Shown here piece by piece: positions 51,530 through 60,085 of a DNA stretch of 64,000 bases. The stretch is from BOG-908 sp965198855 (GTDB taxonomy: Bacteria > Pseudomonadota > Alphaproteobacteria > Acetobacterales > Acetobacteraceae), in NCBI GenBank assembly GCA_965198855.1, contig CBDAPZ010000002.1, positions 62,001-126,000 on the forward strand, in the 5' to 3' direction. The notes beneath the pieces were generated by a model that saw only the letters and a program-made list of their open reading frames with translations, was not told where the DNA came from and made no database searches. Both the position numbers and the translations under genes were made by a program. Every line of letters begins with the position of its first letter. The stretch's first letter is position 1.

Positions 51530-53139
51530 GGCAAGTGCCCGCCTTATCCGGCACGCTGGCAGTGTTGATGGCCGGCTGCACCGTGGGTCCGAACTTCAAA
51601 TCCCCAGAGCCGCCCCATGTGGCGGCCTGGCGGAACGAGCAGCCGGGCGACCAGGCCGTCAATCTCACGACGGATCCCGATCCGCGCTGGTGGGCGGCCT
51701 TCAACGATCCGATACTGACGGAGCTCATCCAGACCGCCATTCGCGACAACCTCGACGTGCAGCAGGCCGTTCTGCGCGTGCTGGAGTCGCGCCAGGGCAT
51801 CGTGACGGCAGCTTCTGTCGGATTGCCACACCTGAACGGCACCGCCAGCTACCAATACGAACAATTGGGTCTCAAGGGCATCCTCGAATCCCAGGGCGTC
51901 TACAAGCAGCTCAACCAAATGGCCGATCAAGCCTCCGGAACGGGCGGCGGCTCGTCCTCGTCGGGCGGTGGATTGAGCCGTTCCAACACCGGCGCGCTGC
52001 TCAATCAATTCACCCAGCCGGTGAACCTGTTCCAATACGGACTGAGCGCCTCGTGGGAATTAGATCTCTTCGGCCGCGTGCGGCGCTCCGTCGAGCAGGC
52101 GCGCGCGCTGAGCCAGGCACAGGCTGAGGCAGCCAATGACGCGCTGACGAGCCTGGAGAGCGAGGTAGCTCAGGCTTATGTGCAGCTCCGGGGCGCGCAG
52201 GCGCTACGCGAAAGCCAGGAGGAGAACATCCGTTCGGCGCAGGATTCGCTCGCGCTGACGGAGAACCGGCGCGCGACCCGGCTGTCGACGGATCTGGATG
52301 TGGAACAGGCGCGCACGCAGCTGTTGAGCCTCGAGCGCCAGCTTCCGGAGTATGACAAGCAGGAACGTCAGGCCGTCGATCGCCTGGACCTGCTGATCGG
52401 CAAGCCGCCTGGAACGCTGGAGGCACGGCTGCTGCAGCCCGCGCCACTACCGGTCATGACTGCCGCTGTGGGCGTGGGCGTCCCCTCCAGCCTCGCCAGG
52501 CGACGTCCTGACATCAGGGCCGCCGAAGCGCAGTTGCACGCCGCCACGGCAGGCGTGGGGGTCGCGGTGGCGAGCTTCTATCCAGATATCTCGCTGACCG
52601 GGAATTTGGGCATACGGGCCCTGGATGCCAGCTATCTCACGCGCTGGGCCAGTCACTTCTACTCGGCGGGGCCGAGCCTGTCCCTGCCGATCTTTCAGGG
52701 CGGCCAGCTGACGGCGAACCTGCGGCTGAACCGGGCGCAGCAGGCCGAAGCGGGGTTGCACTACCGCGCGACCGTGCTGAACGCGCTGCGCGAGGTCGAG
52801 GATGGCCTGATCGCTTTCCGAGCCGATCGCGACGAGCGGGATCGGCTGGCAGCGGTCGTGCGGTCCGCCCAGGACACGTTCTATCTTGCGAACGACCGTT
52901 ACACGCACGGCCTGTCGGATTACCTGCAGGTACTCGACGCTCAGCGCACCGTCGAGGAGTCGCGCCAGCAATTGGTGCAGCAGGACATGACGCTGGCCAA
53001 CGACGTTGTGGGCCTCTACCGCGCGCTCGGCGGCGGGTGGGAGGCGCCGGGTGCTGCGAGCCAGGCGCCGGATCCCCGTGGGGCGCTTCCGCCTATGCCG
53101 GCGGCGCTCGACAGCGTGGCGGCCGGGCCGCGGCCGTGA
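51526..53139 (+). CDS. Outer-membrane efflux lipoprotein, NodT/OprM family (operon 2)
   Basis: A 537-residue TolC-like lipoprotein channel: lipobox LMAGC (residues 14-18) followed by TVGPNFKSPEPPHVAAW. OEP repeats are SWELDLFGRVRRSVEQAR, RRPDIRAAEAQLHAATAGVG and PIFQGGQLTANLRLN. It is slightly longer than the operon 1 protein because of a Gly/Ser-rich insertion (GTGGGSSSSGGGL, around 145-160). The stop lies in the left arm of a GC-rich hairpin that separates it from the next gene. Confidence 0.93.
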   Translation: MRQVPALSGTLAVLMAGCTVGPNFKSPEPPHVAAWRNEQPGDQAVNLTTDPDPRWWAAFNDPILTELIQTAIRDNLDVQQAVLRVLESRQGIVTAASVGLPHLNGTASYQYEQLGLKGILESQGVYKQLNQMADQASGTGGGSSSSGGGLSRSNTGALLNQFTQPVNLFQYGLSASWELDLFGRVRRSVEQARALSQAQAEAANDALTSLESEVAQAYVQLRGAQALRESQEENIRSAQDSLALTENRRATRLSTDLDVEQARTQLLSLERQLPEYDKQERQAVDRLDLLIGKPPGTLEARLLQPAPLPVMTAAVGVGVPSSLARRRPDIRAAEAQLHAATAGVGVAVASFYPDISLTGNLGIRALDASYLTRWASHFYSAGPSLSLPIFQGGQLTANLRLNRAQQAEAGLHYRATVLNALREVEDGLIAFRADRDERDRLAAVVRSAQDTFYLANDRYTHGLSDYLQVLDAQRTVEESRQQLVQQDMTLANDVVGLYRALGGGWEAPGAASQAPDPRGALPPMPAALDSVAAGPRP

Positions 53140-53170
53140 GACGGGCGCGCATGCCCGCGCCGGCCGCGGC
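53127..53170 (+). terminator. GC-rich hairpin after the operon 2 nodT gene
   Basis: GCCGCGGCCG (53127-53136) and CGGCCGCGGC (53161-53170) are perfect 10-base inverted repeats around a loop that itself contains GGGC...GCCC. The left arm includes the end of nodT. There is no T-run afterwards, so it may attenuate or process the transcript rather than terminate it, lowering expression of the two downstream genes. Confidence 0.45.
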
Positions 53171-53212
53171 TTCTATGCTCTCGCGGTGCGACGTGAGTCA
53201 CGGCGGCTTGGC

Positions 53213-53647
53213 ATGAATGTCGCTTACATCTCCGCCCTTGCGGCGCTTGCCGGATCGGCCCTCGGTGCGCTGGCGTCATTCGCGACAACCTGGCTGACGC
53301 AACATTACCAGGGAACAATGCAGCGCAGGTCACAAGAAAGTAGTCGCCGCGAGAAGCTGTTCGGCGACTTCATCGATCAGTCTTCCACGCTCCTCGCCGA
53401 TGCGCTGACGCACTCGCTGGAGGATCCATCCAAGCTCGTTCCGCTCTATGCGGTGATGAGCAAACTGCGTCTGTTCGCGGGGACCACGACCGTAGGCACC
53501 GCGGACGCCGCGATGCGCCGGATACTGGAGATCTACTACAGTCCGAACGCGGATTTCCATGATCAGGCATCCGTACAAGCCGGTCACTTCGACATCCTGC
53601 GCGAGTTCACCGATTGCTGCCGTGCCGAACTGAGGCAATTGCAGTGA
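53213..53647 (+). CDS. Small membrane-anchored protein of efflux operon 2, unknown function
   Basis: A 144-residue protein with one N-terminal hydrophobic segment (MNVAYISALAALAGSALGAL, residues 1-27). A helical, charged region follows (QESSRREKLFGDFIDQSSTL, LYAVMSKLRLFAGTTTVGTA). The product looks like a single-pass membrane protein with a cytoplasmic or periplasmic helical domain. Its stop overlaps the GTG start of the lipoprotein gene (GTGA), so it is coupled to it. Operon 1 has no equivalent. I do not recognise the family with certainty. Confidence 0.7.
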   Translation: MNVAYISALAALAGSALGALASFATTWLTQHYQGTMQRRSQESSRREKLFGDFIDQSSTLLADALTHSLEDPSKLVPLYAVMSKLRLFAGTTTVGTADAAMRRILEIYYSPNADFHDQASVQAGHFDILREFTDCCRAELRQLQ

Positions 53648-54762
53648 CGGCACCAGTGACGCTGCGCCAGCACGGCTCCCGACCCCTCCTGTCGAAGGCG
53701 GCGCCCCTGGCTTGCCTGTCTCTGTCTGCTTGCTTCAGCCTCGGCCATATGAAGCTCGAGGAGGATCAGCTCGGTTACTCCCGCGCCGTATCCGTATCGC
53801 AACGGCAGCAAACGCTGCTCAATGTCATACGTCTTCGCTATGGCGAGGCGCCGACATTCCTGGACATAACGCAGGTGATTGCCGGCTATCAGTTGCAGCG
53901 CAGTGTCACGGGCGGCTTCGAGGTCTTCCCGAACATGCCACCGGGAACTTATCTCAGCGCAACGGCCTCGGCCCAATTGCAGGAAAGCCCCACCTTCACC
54001 TTCCAGCCGGTCACCGGCGATCACTACGCCCAGAATTTCCTCCGACCGTTGTCTCCGGCGGAACTGCTTCCCCTGGCACAAGGTGGGTTGCCGATCGACG
54101 TGCTGTTCCGACTGGCGGTGCAGTCCATCGGGAACCTCCGAAACTCGACTGGTCTGGTGGCGAGCGGCGGCGAGGGTTCCCCGGGCTTCTTCGAGCTTAT
54201 ACGCGGCCTGCGCAAAATGCAGATCGCAGGTCTGCTCGGCATAAGACTGGAGAACAAGCCCGAGGGGAAGGACAAGAAGCTGCCACCCGAACCGGGAAAG
54301 GTATACCTCACTTTGGCGCCTACCGAGGAAGAGGACTTGTCCGCAACCGAGGAGCGCGTTCGTCGGCTGCTGGATATATCGCCGTCAGTAACCGATCTTG
54401 AGGTCGTTTATGGACGCACCGCGCCGACAAGGGGGCAGTTGGCACTGTTGACCCGCCCCATGCTGGGCGTCCTCGGCCAGCTCGCCTTCCAGGCGGACGT
54501 TCCGGCTGAGGACGTCGCTTTCGGAAAGACCAAAGCTTCGGTCGCAAACGTGGGATCAGAGCGGCGTCCGGTCGTGGTCATTCATTCCGCCGATCGCAAA
54601 CCAGGCAAAGAATTCGCGGCGATCGCGTACGAGGACCATTGGTTCTGGATCAATGACCGCGATTTCGACAGCAAGCTCGCATTTTCAGTTGTGACCGTCC
54701 TGCTCTCGCTGGCCGAGACAAGCAGTAGCCCCGGCACGGTCATTACCATTCCCGCAGGATGA
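53644..54762 (+). CDS. Conserved outer-membrane-type lipoprotein of efflux operon 2
   Basis: A 372-residue lipoprotein starting at GTG 53644 within the stop of the previous gene. The lipobox is LSLSAC (Cys about residue 30). The mature part is colinear with the operon 1 protein at 611-1825: MKLEEDQLGYSRAVSVSQRQ, QTLLNVIRLRYGEAPTFLDI, TFTFQPVTGDHYAQNFLRPL and the closing PGTVITIPAG. The shared core suggests a trans-envelope partner or periplasmic assembly factor of the pump. No known catalytic motif is visible; function unknown. Confidence 0.8.
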   Translation: MTAPVTLRQHGSRPLLSKAAPLACLSLSACFSLGHMKLEEDQLGYSRAVSVSQRQQTLLNVIRLRYGEAPTFLDITQVIAGYQLQRSVTGGFEVFPNMPPGTYLSATASAQLQESPTFTFQPVTGDHYAQNFLRPLSPAELLPLAQGGLPIDVLFRLAVQSIGNLRNSTGLVASGGEGSPGFFELIRGLRKMQIAGLLGIRLENKPEGKDKKLPPEPGKVYLTLAPTEEEDLSATEERVRRLLDISPSVTDLEVVYGRTAPTRGQLALLTRPMLGVLGQLAFQADVPAEDVAFGKTKASVANVGSERRPVVVIHSADRKPGKEFAAIAYEDHWFWINDRDFDSKLAFSVVTVLLSLAETSSSPGTVITIPAG

Positions 54763-54974
54763 GGAGAGGCGCAATGTTTGCAACGGGTCCCTTAGGGAGC
54801 AAGACGCAATGATTAATTGGGTAAGGCGAACGCTTATCAACGTCCCGTCGAAGGTTTGCTATGTCGGCTGGCTCCCAATGATCGAGCCGAGGCACTCGAA
54901 CATCGAATGTGAGGGCCATTGGAGATGAACGGATTTCATGCTCCTAGCGATTCCGCGGCAGTGCGAAAACAAAC

Positions 54975-56294
54975 GTGACGAGTCTCTCCGACATGTTTTC
55001 CTCGGCTCTTGAGGCGGTGGAGATGGGTCATGTCGCGTCAGGAAGTCTGCCCAGCGATCGCCGCCCCATGCTGCTCAGTTGTCAAGATTGCGCGCTGCCG
55101 CAGCTTGTAGCTCCGCTGCGATCCAACGTTATTGCCAGTTGCGGTCGGTGCGGCGCAACTCTTCGTCGCGCGTCCGCAAACCCGCTGGACCTCGTCTTGG
55201 CCCTGAGTATTTCGTCGTCCGTCTTTCTTGCGCTGGGATCTTTCACCACAATCGCTGTCGTGGAAGCCGCAGGACAGCGGAGATCGGCAGTTCTCCTGTC
55301 AGGCCCGGCTGCGCTGGCACATAGCGGACTATGGGAACTCTCTGCGCTCGTGATCTTCACGACCTTCGTGGCCCCGGTCATCTCAGCATGCCTGATGCTC
55401 TACACGATAATTAGCCTGCGGCTTAGGCTGAACCTTCCATTTCTGCGCGGTGCCTTCGCTTGGCGTAACCGGCTGCGACCGTGGTCCATGATTGAGGTGT
55501 TCCTGGTCGGCTACTTCGTAGCCTATTCGAAGCTCAGCGAGCTTGTACATATACAGCCGGGAGAGGGATTTTTCGCCTTGTTCGGCTTTATGATCCTGAA
55601 CATCGCGACAGACGCCACCCTCGACAGGCACTTCATATGGGAAGCAATTGCCCGTCAGGCACCGGTAGAGCCGCTGCGTGCCGCTGCCCCGGCCAGGGCG
55701 CCGCAACCCGCACCCACATCCTGTCCGACTTGCCAGCTTGCTTGCCATCCATCAAGCCCGGGCGAACGATGTCCGAGATGCGCAGCCAAGCTGCATCGCC
55801 GCAAGCCCGATAGCCTTGCCCGCACGGCAGCGCTGGCCTTGTCCGGACTCATTCTATATGCCCCCGCAAACCTGTTTCCGGTACTTACGGTGATAAGGTT
55901 CGACAAAGGAAGTCCTAGTACGATCGTTTCGGGTGTGTGGGAATTGCTCGCAGCAGGACAGTTGCCGCTCGCCGTGATTGTTTTTGTTGCAAGCATTGCC
56001 GTGCCGGTGCTGAAACTGCTTGGGCTGGCGGTGATGATCATCGTCGCCGTTCGAGGGCGCAGCATGCATCTGCGCCAGCTCTCGTCACTCTACCGACTAG
56101 TGGCAGCGATCGGCCGCTGGTCGATGATCGACATTTTCATGGAATCCATTCTTGCTGCACTCGTCCAATTTGGCGGCGCGGCTACGATCGATCCAGGCGA
56201 CGGCGCTATCGCGTTTGCCGCGGTCGTCGTTTTCACAATGTTTGCCGCCGAGAGCTTTGATCCACGGTTGATGTGGGACAGGGCGACAAGATGA
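54975..56294 (+). CDS. pqiA: Paraquat-inducible protein A (PqiA)
   Basis: A 439-residue inner-membrane protein with two duplicated halves, each with a CxxC...CxxC metal-binding knuckle followed by four membrane helices. The first is CQDC...CGRC (residues 36-59). The second is CPTC...CPRC (about 247-270). Helical segments such as SMIEVFLVGYFVAYSKLSEL and SMIDIFMESILAALVQFGGA repeat between halves. PqiA works with PqiB and PqiC in lipid transport across the periplasm. The start is GTG 54975 or ATG 54993. The stop overlaps the pqiB start. Confidence 0.93.
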   Translation: MTSLSDMFSSALEAVEMGHVASGSLPSDRRPMLLSCQDCALPQLVAPLRSNVIASCGRCGATLRRASANPLDLVLALSISSSVFLALGSFTTIAVVEAAGQRRSAVLLSGPAALAHSGLWELSALVIFTTFVAPVISACLMLYTIISLRLRLNLPFLRGAFAWRNRLRPWSMIEVFLVGYFVAYSKLSELVHIQPGEGFFALFGFMILNIATDATLDRHFIWEAIARQAPVEPLRAAAPARAPQPAPTSCPTCQLACHPSSPGERCPRCAAKLHRRKPDSLARTAALALSGLILYAPANLFPVLTVIRFDKGSPSTIVSGVWELLAAGQLPLAVIVFVASIAVPVLKLLGLAVMIIVAVRGRSMHLRQLSSLYRLVAAIGRWSMIDIFMESILAALVQFGGAATIDPGDGAIAFAAVVVFTMFAAESFDPRLMWDRATR

Positions 56295-58000
56295 GTGACA
56301 CGTCTCCCTCGCCCCCTACTGAACCGCATGGTGTCGAGGCGACCCTCCGGCGGCGGCGAGTTTCGTGGGTGTGGCTTGTACCCGTCGCCAGCGTCGCCAT
56401 AGGACTTTGGCTCCTGTGGACCACGCTGTCTCGCAGCGGGCCGCTGATCGATGTCACCTTCGACTCAGCCGAAGGCCTTCAGGCTGGCCAAAGCCAGGTT
56501 AAATACAAGGACATGCCGATGGGCACGGTGGAGTCGTTCGATCTCATGCCGGATCGCAATAAGGTGGTTATGCACGTTCGAATGATCAGCAAGGCGGAGC
56601 CGCTGCTGACCGAGGGCGCGCAGTTTTGGGTGGTCAAGCCCGGCCTGTTCGCGGGCGATATTACCGGCCTAAACACCATCTTATCCGGTTTCTACATGAG
56701 CATGTCGCCGGGCATCGCGGGTACTCAGCGCCGCCGGACTTTCAGCGGGATGGAGCATCCTCCCACGCTGGAACCGGGGCGATCAGGTAGCCACTTCCAG
56801 CTCACCGCACCGCGTCTCGGCGCCCTGAGCATCGGCTCGCCCGTGTTCTTCCGCGATGTTGACGTAGGAAAGGTCATCGATTGGCGTCTCGCGAAGGACG
56901 CAGGCAGCGTAACACTAAATATATTTGTCACATCTCCATACGACGGATGGGTCCATGACGACTCGCGCTTCTGGAACACCTCCGGCATAACCGTGAAGTT
57001 GGGCCCGCAAGGCATTCAGTTGCAGGTCGACAGCGTGAAGGCGGCCCTCCTGGGCGGAATCACATTCGATACGCCGAATCCAACCGAGCAATCCCTGGCC
57101 AGCAACAGCGGACACGCATTCAACCTCTATCCTGACGCCGACATGGCGGAATCCGGAACGGCACCGCGCCGGGCCACGCTTGCTACGTACCTGACAGGCT
57201 CGGTGGGAGGCCTAGCGGTTGGGGCGCCCGTAATGCTGATGGGCCTGCGCATTGGCGACGTGACATCGGTCGAGCCGCAGTTCGACAACGATACGAATCA
57301 GCCGAGGGTGCGCGTGGGCTTCACCGTCCAGCTTGGCATCGTGAAACCAGCTGGTCATAGGCCACCGCCACATTTCCCAGAGGGCTGGCAGATCCTCGTT
57401 GAGGACGGCCTGCGAACGCACTTGAAAGGCGGGAATCTCATCACCGGCCAAAAGCAGCTGTCCTTAGAGATCGATCCCAATGCGGCCCCGGCCACGCTCG
57501 GCAAGGAAGGCGATACGCTGGTAATCCCGTCGAGCGGCAGTAGCGGCGGCGGCCTTGATGACGTCGCGACGTCCGCCGACCAGCTTCTAAATAAGATCGG
57601 TCGAATGCCGTTCGAACAAATCGGGGCAAACCTTAACGGCGCGCTCCGGGGCATGAACGGTGTCGTCAACGGGCCTGAGCTCAAGCAGGCATTGGCGCAC
57701 CTGAACGGCGCACTCGCCGAGGCGCAGCAGACGTTCAGGCACCTGGATGCTGGCGCGGCGCCAGCCTTGAAGAGGCTCCCGGCTATTTCTGAGGAATTGC
57801 AGGGCGCCCTTACCGAGGTGAAGACGCTCGCAGGCTCCGTATCGGAAGGCTCGGCCAGCGACAGCAAGTTCGCCCGCGATCTCGATCAGGTCTTGATGCA
57901 GGTCGCCGACACGGTGCAATCCGTCCGAACGGTCGCGGACGTGCTCTCACGTCATCCGGAGGCGCTCATCCGAGGCCGTGTCGCAAAGACGGCCGACTAG
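56291..58000 (+). CDS. pqiB: Paraquat-inducible protein B, MCE-domain protein (PqiB)
   Basis: A 569-residue protein with one N-terminal membrane anchor (WVWLVPVASVAIGLWLLWTT, about 25-45) and three MCE domains. The domains start at LIDVTFDSAEGLQAGQSQVK, at FQLTAPRLGALSIGSPVFFR and at TYLTGSVGGLAVGAPVMLMG. A C-terminal helical stretch (about 440-560) forms the central needle of PqiB hexamers. It forms a periplasm-spanning tube for lipid transfer. ATG 56291 overlaps the pqiA stop. Confidence 0.94.
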   Translation: MSDTSPSPPTEPHGVEATLRRRRVSWVWLVPVASVAIGLWLLWTTLSRSGPLIDVTFDSAEGLQAGQSQVKYKDMPMGTVESFDLMPDRNKVVMHVRMISKAEPLLTEGAQFWVVKPGLFAGDITGLNTILSGFYMSMSPGIAGTQRRRTFSGMEHPPTLEPGRSGSHFQLTAPRLGALSIGSPVFFRDVDVGKVIDWRLAKDAGSVTLNIFVTSPYDGWVHDDSRFWNTSGITVKLGPQGIQLQVDSVKAALLGGITFDTPNPTEQSLASNSGHAFNLYPDADMAESGTAPRRATLATYLTGSVGGLAVGAPVMLMGLRIGDVTSVEPQFDNDTNQPRVRVGFTVQLGIVKPAGHRPPPHFPEGWQILVEDGLRTHLKGGNLITGQKQLSLEIDPNAAPATLGKEGDTLVIPSSGSSGGGLDDVATSADQLLNKIGRMPFEQIGANLNGALRGMNGVVNGPELKQALAHLNGALAEAQQTFRHLDAGAAPALKRLPAISEELQGALTEVKTLAGSVSEGSASDSKFARDLDQVLMQVADTVQSVRTVADVLSRHPEALIRGRVAKTAD

Positions 58001-58003
58001 ACC

Positions 58004-58561
58004 ATGGCAACTCACCGCCTCTGCGTAGCCCTGGTTCTGCTGATGGTCGGCTGCTCCGGCCCCGACCCGACCCTGTATACGCTCGAACCGGTTCCCGGGC
58101 CAGGGCGCCCCGGAAATTCGTCGGTCATCGTCGTTCGGAGCGTCGCTGTTCCCCGCTATCTGGAGCGACGGGAGATCGTCCGGATCGCTGCGCAGGATCG
58201 CGTGTCCGTTGCGGACAATGACTGGTGGAGCGAGCCGCTGCCCGCGATGCTCCGCCGTGTCATGGCGCGCGACATCGGCCAGCGGCTACCCACCGCCGAC
58301 GTGCTCGCAGGCGACGGCCTGATCAGCCTGCGCCCGGACGCCGAAATCGAAATCTCCATCGAGCAGTTCGACCGTGCAGCGAACGGACAGATTTCCCTGG
58401 AGGGGTTCGTTGCCATACAGAACGGCGATCACTCGCGGAGCCTCGACCGGCTGCACGTCGAACTGCCGGCGGGCGGCATATCGACGGCTGATCAGGTCAA
58501 GGCGATGAGCCTTGCCTGGTCCGATGCGGCGGATGTCGTCGCAAAGCGGTTGTCGCGGTGA
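58004..58561 (+). CDS. pqiC: PqiC-type outer-membrane lipoprotein (ABC-type transport auxiliary family)
   Basis: A 185-residue lipoprotein with a lipobox LMVGC (Cys 17) followed by SGPDPTLYTLEPVPG, the standard start of PqiC/YmbA proteins. The DUF330/ABC_trans_aux fold is indicated by RYLERREIVRIAAQDRVSVA, NDWWSEPLPAMLRRVMARDI and LAWSDAADVVAKRLS. It anchors the PqiB tube at the outer membrane. It starts 3 bases after pqiB. Confidence 0.92.
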   Translation: MATHRLCVALVLLMVGCSGPDPTLYTLEPVPGPGRPGNSSVIVVRSVAVPRYLERREIVRIAAQDRVSVADNDWWSEPLPAMLRRVMARDIGQRLPTADVLAGDGLISLRPDAEIEISIEQFDRAANGQISLEGFVAIQNGDHSRSLDRLHVELPAGGISTADQVKAMSLAWSDAADVVAKRLSR

Positions 58562-58666
58562 AGGGCGGCACGGGTCGGGGCCGTCGGTGGCGCCCGTTCT
58601 CCGGGGGAGGAAAGTCGGACCTTTAAGGGATCGAAACGAACTTCAATCGCGAGGGAATACAGTCTG

Positions 58667-59944
58667 ATGGCATCGAAGCGCACGAAAGTAGTGGTTATCG
58701 GCGCTGGATTCGGCGGGCTCAGCACCGTGCACGCGCTTGCGAAAAAAGACATGGACGTCGTTCTGATCGATCGCAGCAATCACCACCTGTTTCAGCCGCT
58801 CCTGTATCAGGTAGCCACCGCCGCACTCGATCCCTCCAACATCGCGTCACCGATAAGGTCGATCTTCGCGAAGCGGACGAATGTCGAGGTCATGCTCGGC
58901 GAGGTGAACGGCATCGACACGAAATCCCGCAAGGTCTCGGTCGTTGATGTCGGCGCAATCGGTTACGACCAGCTGGTCATTGCGACCGGCGCGGTGTCCA
59001 GCTGGTTCGGTCATGACGACTGGGCGGAGCACAGCGTAGGGCTGAAAAGCCTGAGAGACGCCGGGATTTTGCGTCAGCGGCTTCTCTGCGCCTTCGAGCG
59101 CGCGGAGACGTGCAGCGATCCTGAGGAGATCCGGCGCCTGCTGACCTTCGTCGTCGTGGGAGGCGGCGCCAGCGGCGTCGAGCTGGCGGGTTCCATCCGG
59201 ACACTCGCGGACTACACGCTCGCAGCCGACTTCCGGCGCATCGAGCCAAGCCACGCCCGCGTGGTGGTCTTCGAAGCCGCGCCCAAGCTGCTCTCCGGCT
59301 TCCCGGAGCGCCTGTCCGCCTATGCGGAGGCGCGGCTGCGACGCCTTGGCGTGGAGGTGCATACCGGCATCCACGTCGAAAGCGTGGACGCCTCAGGAGT
59401 GACCGCCGGCGGCCAACGCGTGGACAGCCCGAACGTGTTCTGGTGCGCCGGTGTAGCCGCTACGCCGGCTGCGGCATGGCTTGGCATTTCCACCGGCAAG
59501 CACGGCACGCTGCCGGTCGACGCGAATTGCACCGTGCCGGGATACCCCGACGTCTTCGCCATCGGTGATGTCGCGAGCTTCACCGGACCAGATGGCAAGA
59601 CCCTGCCCGGCGTAGCGCCAGTCGCCAAGCAGCAGGGGCGCTATGTGGCCCGCGTCATCGCCGCGCGCGCCGCCAGCAGGCCTCCACCCGCGCCGTTCCG
59701 ATACCACGATCTCGGCAGTCTCGCGGTGATCGGCCGCGCCGCTGCGGTCGCCGATTTTCCGCACGCCAAGCTCACGGGCCTGCCCGCCTGGTTGATTTGG
59801 GCTAGCGTCCATTTGGTGCTGCTCGTCGGGCTTCGTAACCGCGTGATGGTCTATCTCCAGTGGTTTTCGGCGTGGTTGTTCTACGCTCGCGGCGCACGCT
59901 TGATCATACCCGGCGGCAGACATCGCGACGACGTTGAAGCCTGA
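58667..59944 (+). CDS. ndh: Type II NADH:quinone oxidoreductase
   Basis: A 425-residue membrane-associated flavoprotein that passes electrons from NADH to quinone without pumping protons. The FAD site is VVVIGAGFGGLSTVHALAKK (residues 7-26), followed by QPLLYQVATAALDPSNIASP. The NADH site is FVVVGGGASGVELAGSIRTL. The second FAD segment is VFAIGDVASF. The C-terminus HLVLLVGLRNRVMVYLQWFS is the membrane-binding region. It is monocistronic, separated from pqiC by about 100 bases. Confidence 0.94.
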   Translation: MASKRTKVVVIGAGFGGLSTVHALAKKDMDVVLIDRSNHHLFQPLLYQVATAALDPSNIASPIRSIFAKRTNVEVMLGEVNGIDTKSRKVSVVDVGAIGYDQLVIATGAVSSWFGHDDWAEHSVGLKSLRDAGILRQRLLCAFERAETCSDPEEIRRLLTFVVVGGGASGVELAGSIRTLADYTLAADFRRIEPSHARVVVFEAAPKLLSGFPERLSAYAEARLRRLGVEVHTGIHVESVDASGVTAGGQRVDSPNVFWCAGVAATPAAAWLGISTGKHGTLPVDANCTVPGYPDVFAIGDVASFTGPDGKTLPGVAPVAKQQGRYVARVIAARAASRPPPAPFRYHDLGSLAVIGRAAAVADFPHAKLTGLPAWLIWASVHLVLLVGLRNRVMVYLQWFSAWLFYARGARLIIPGGRHRDDVEA

Positions 59945-60085
59945 TCCTCGCGTGAAAGATCTGCCCCGCCAGCGCGTGCTGCCGCGCGCCGCATCCGCAC
60001 ATCGCGTTGCGGGGCGCCTCCTCAGTTCACGTTACCGCACCCGCTTGAAGCGATCTGCAGCCAGCAAGCCAGGAGTTGTCACCAC

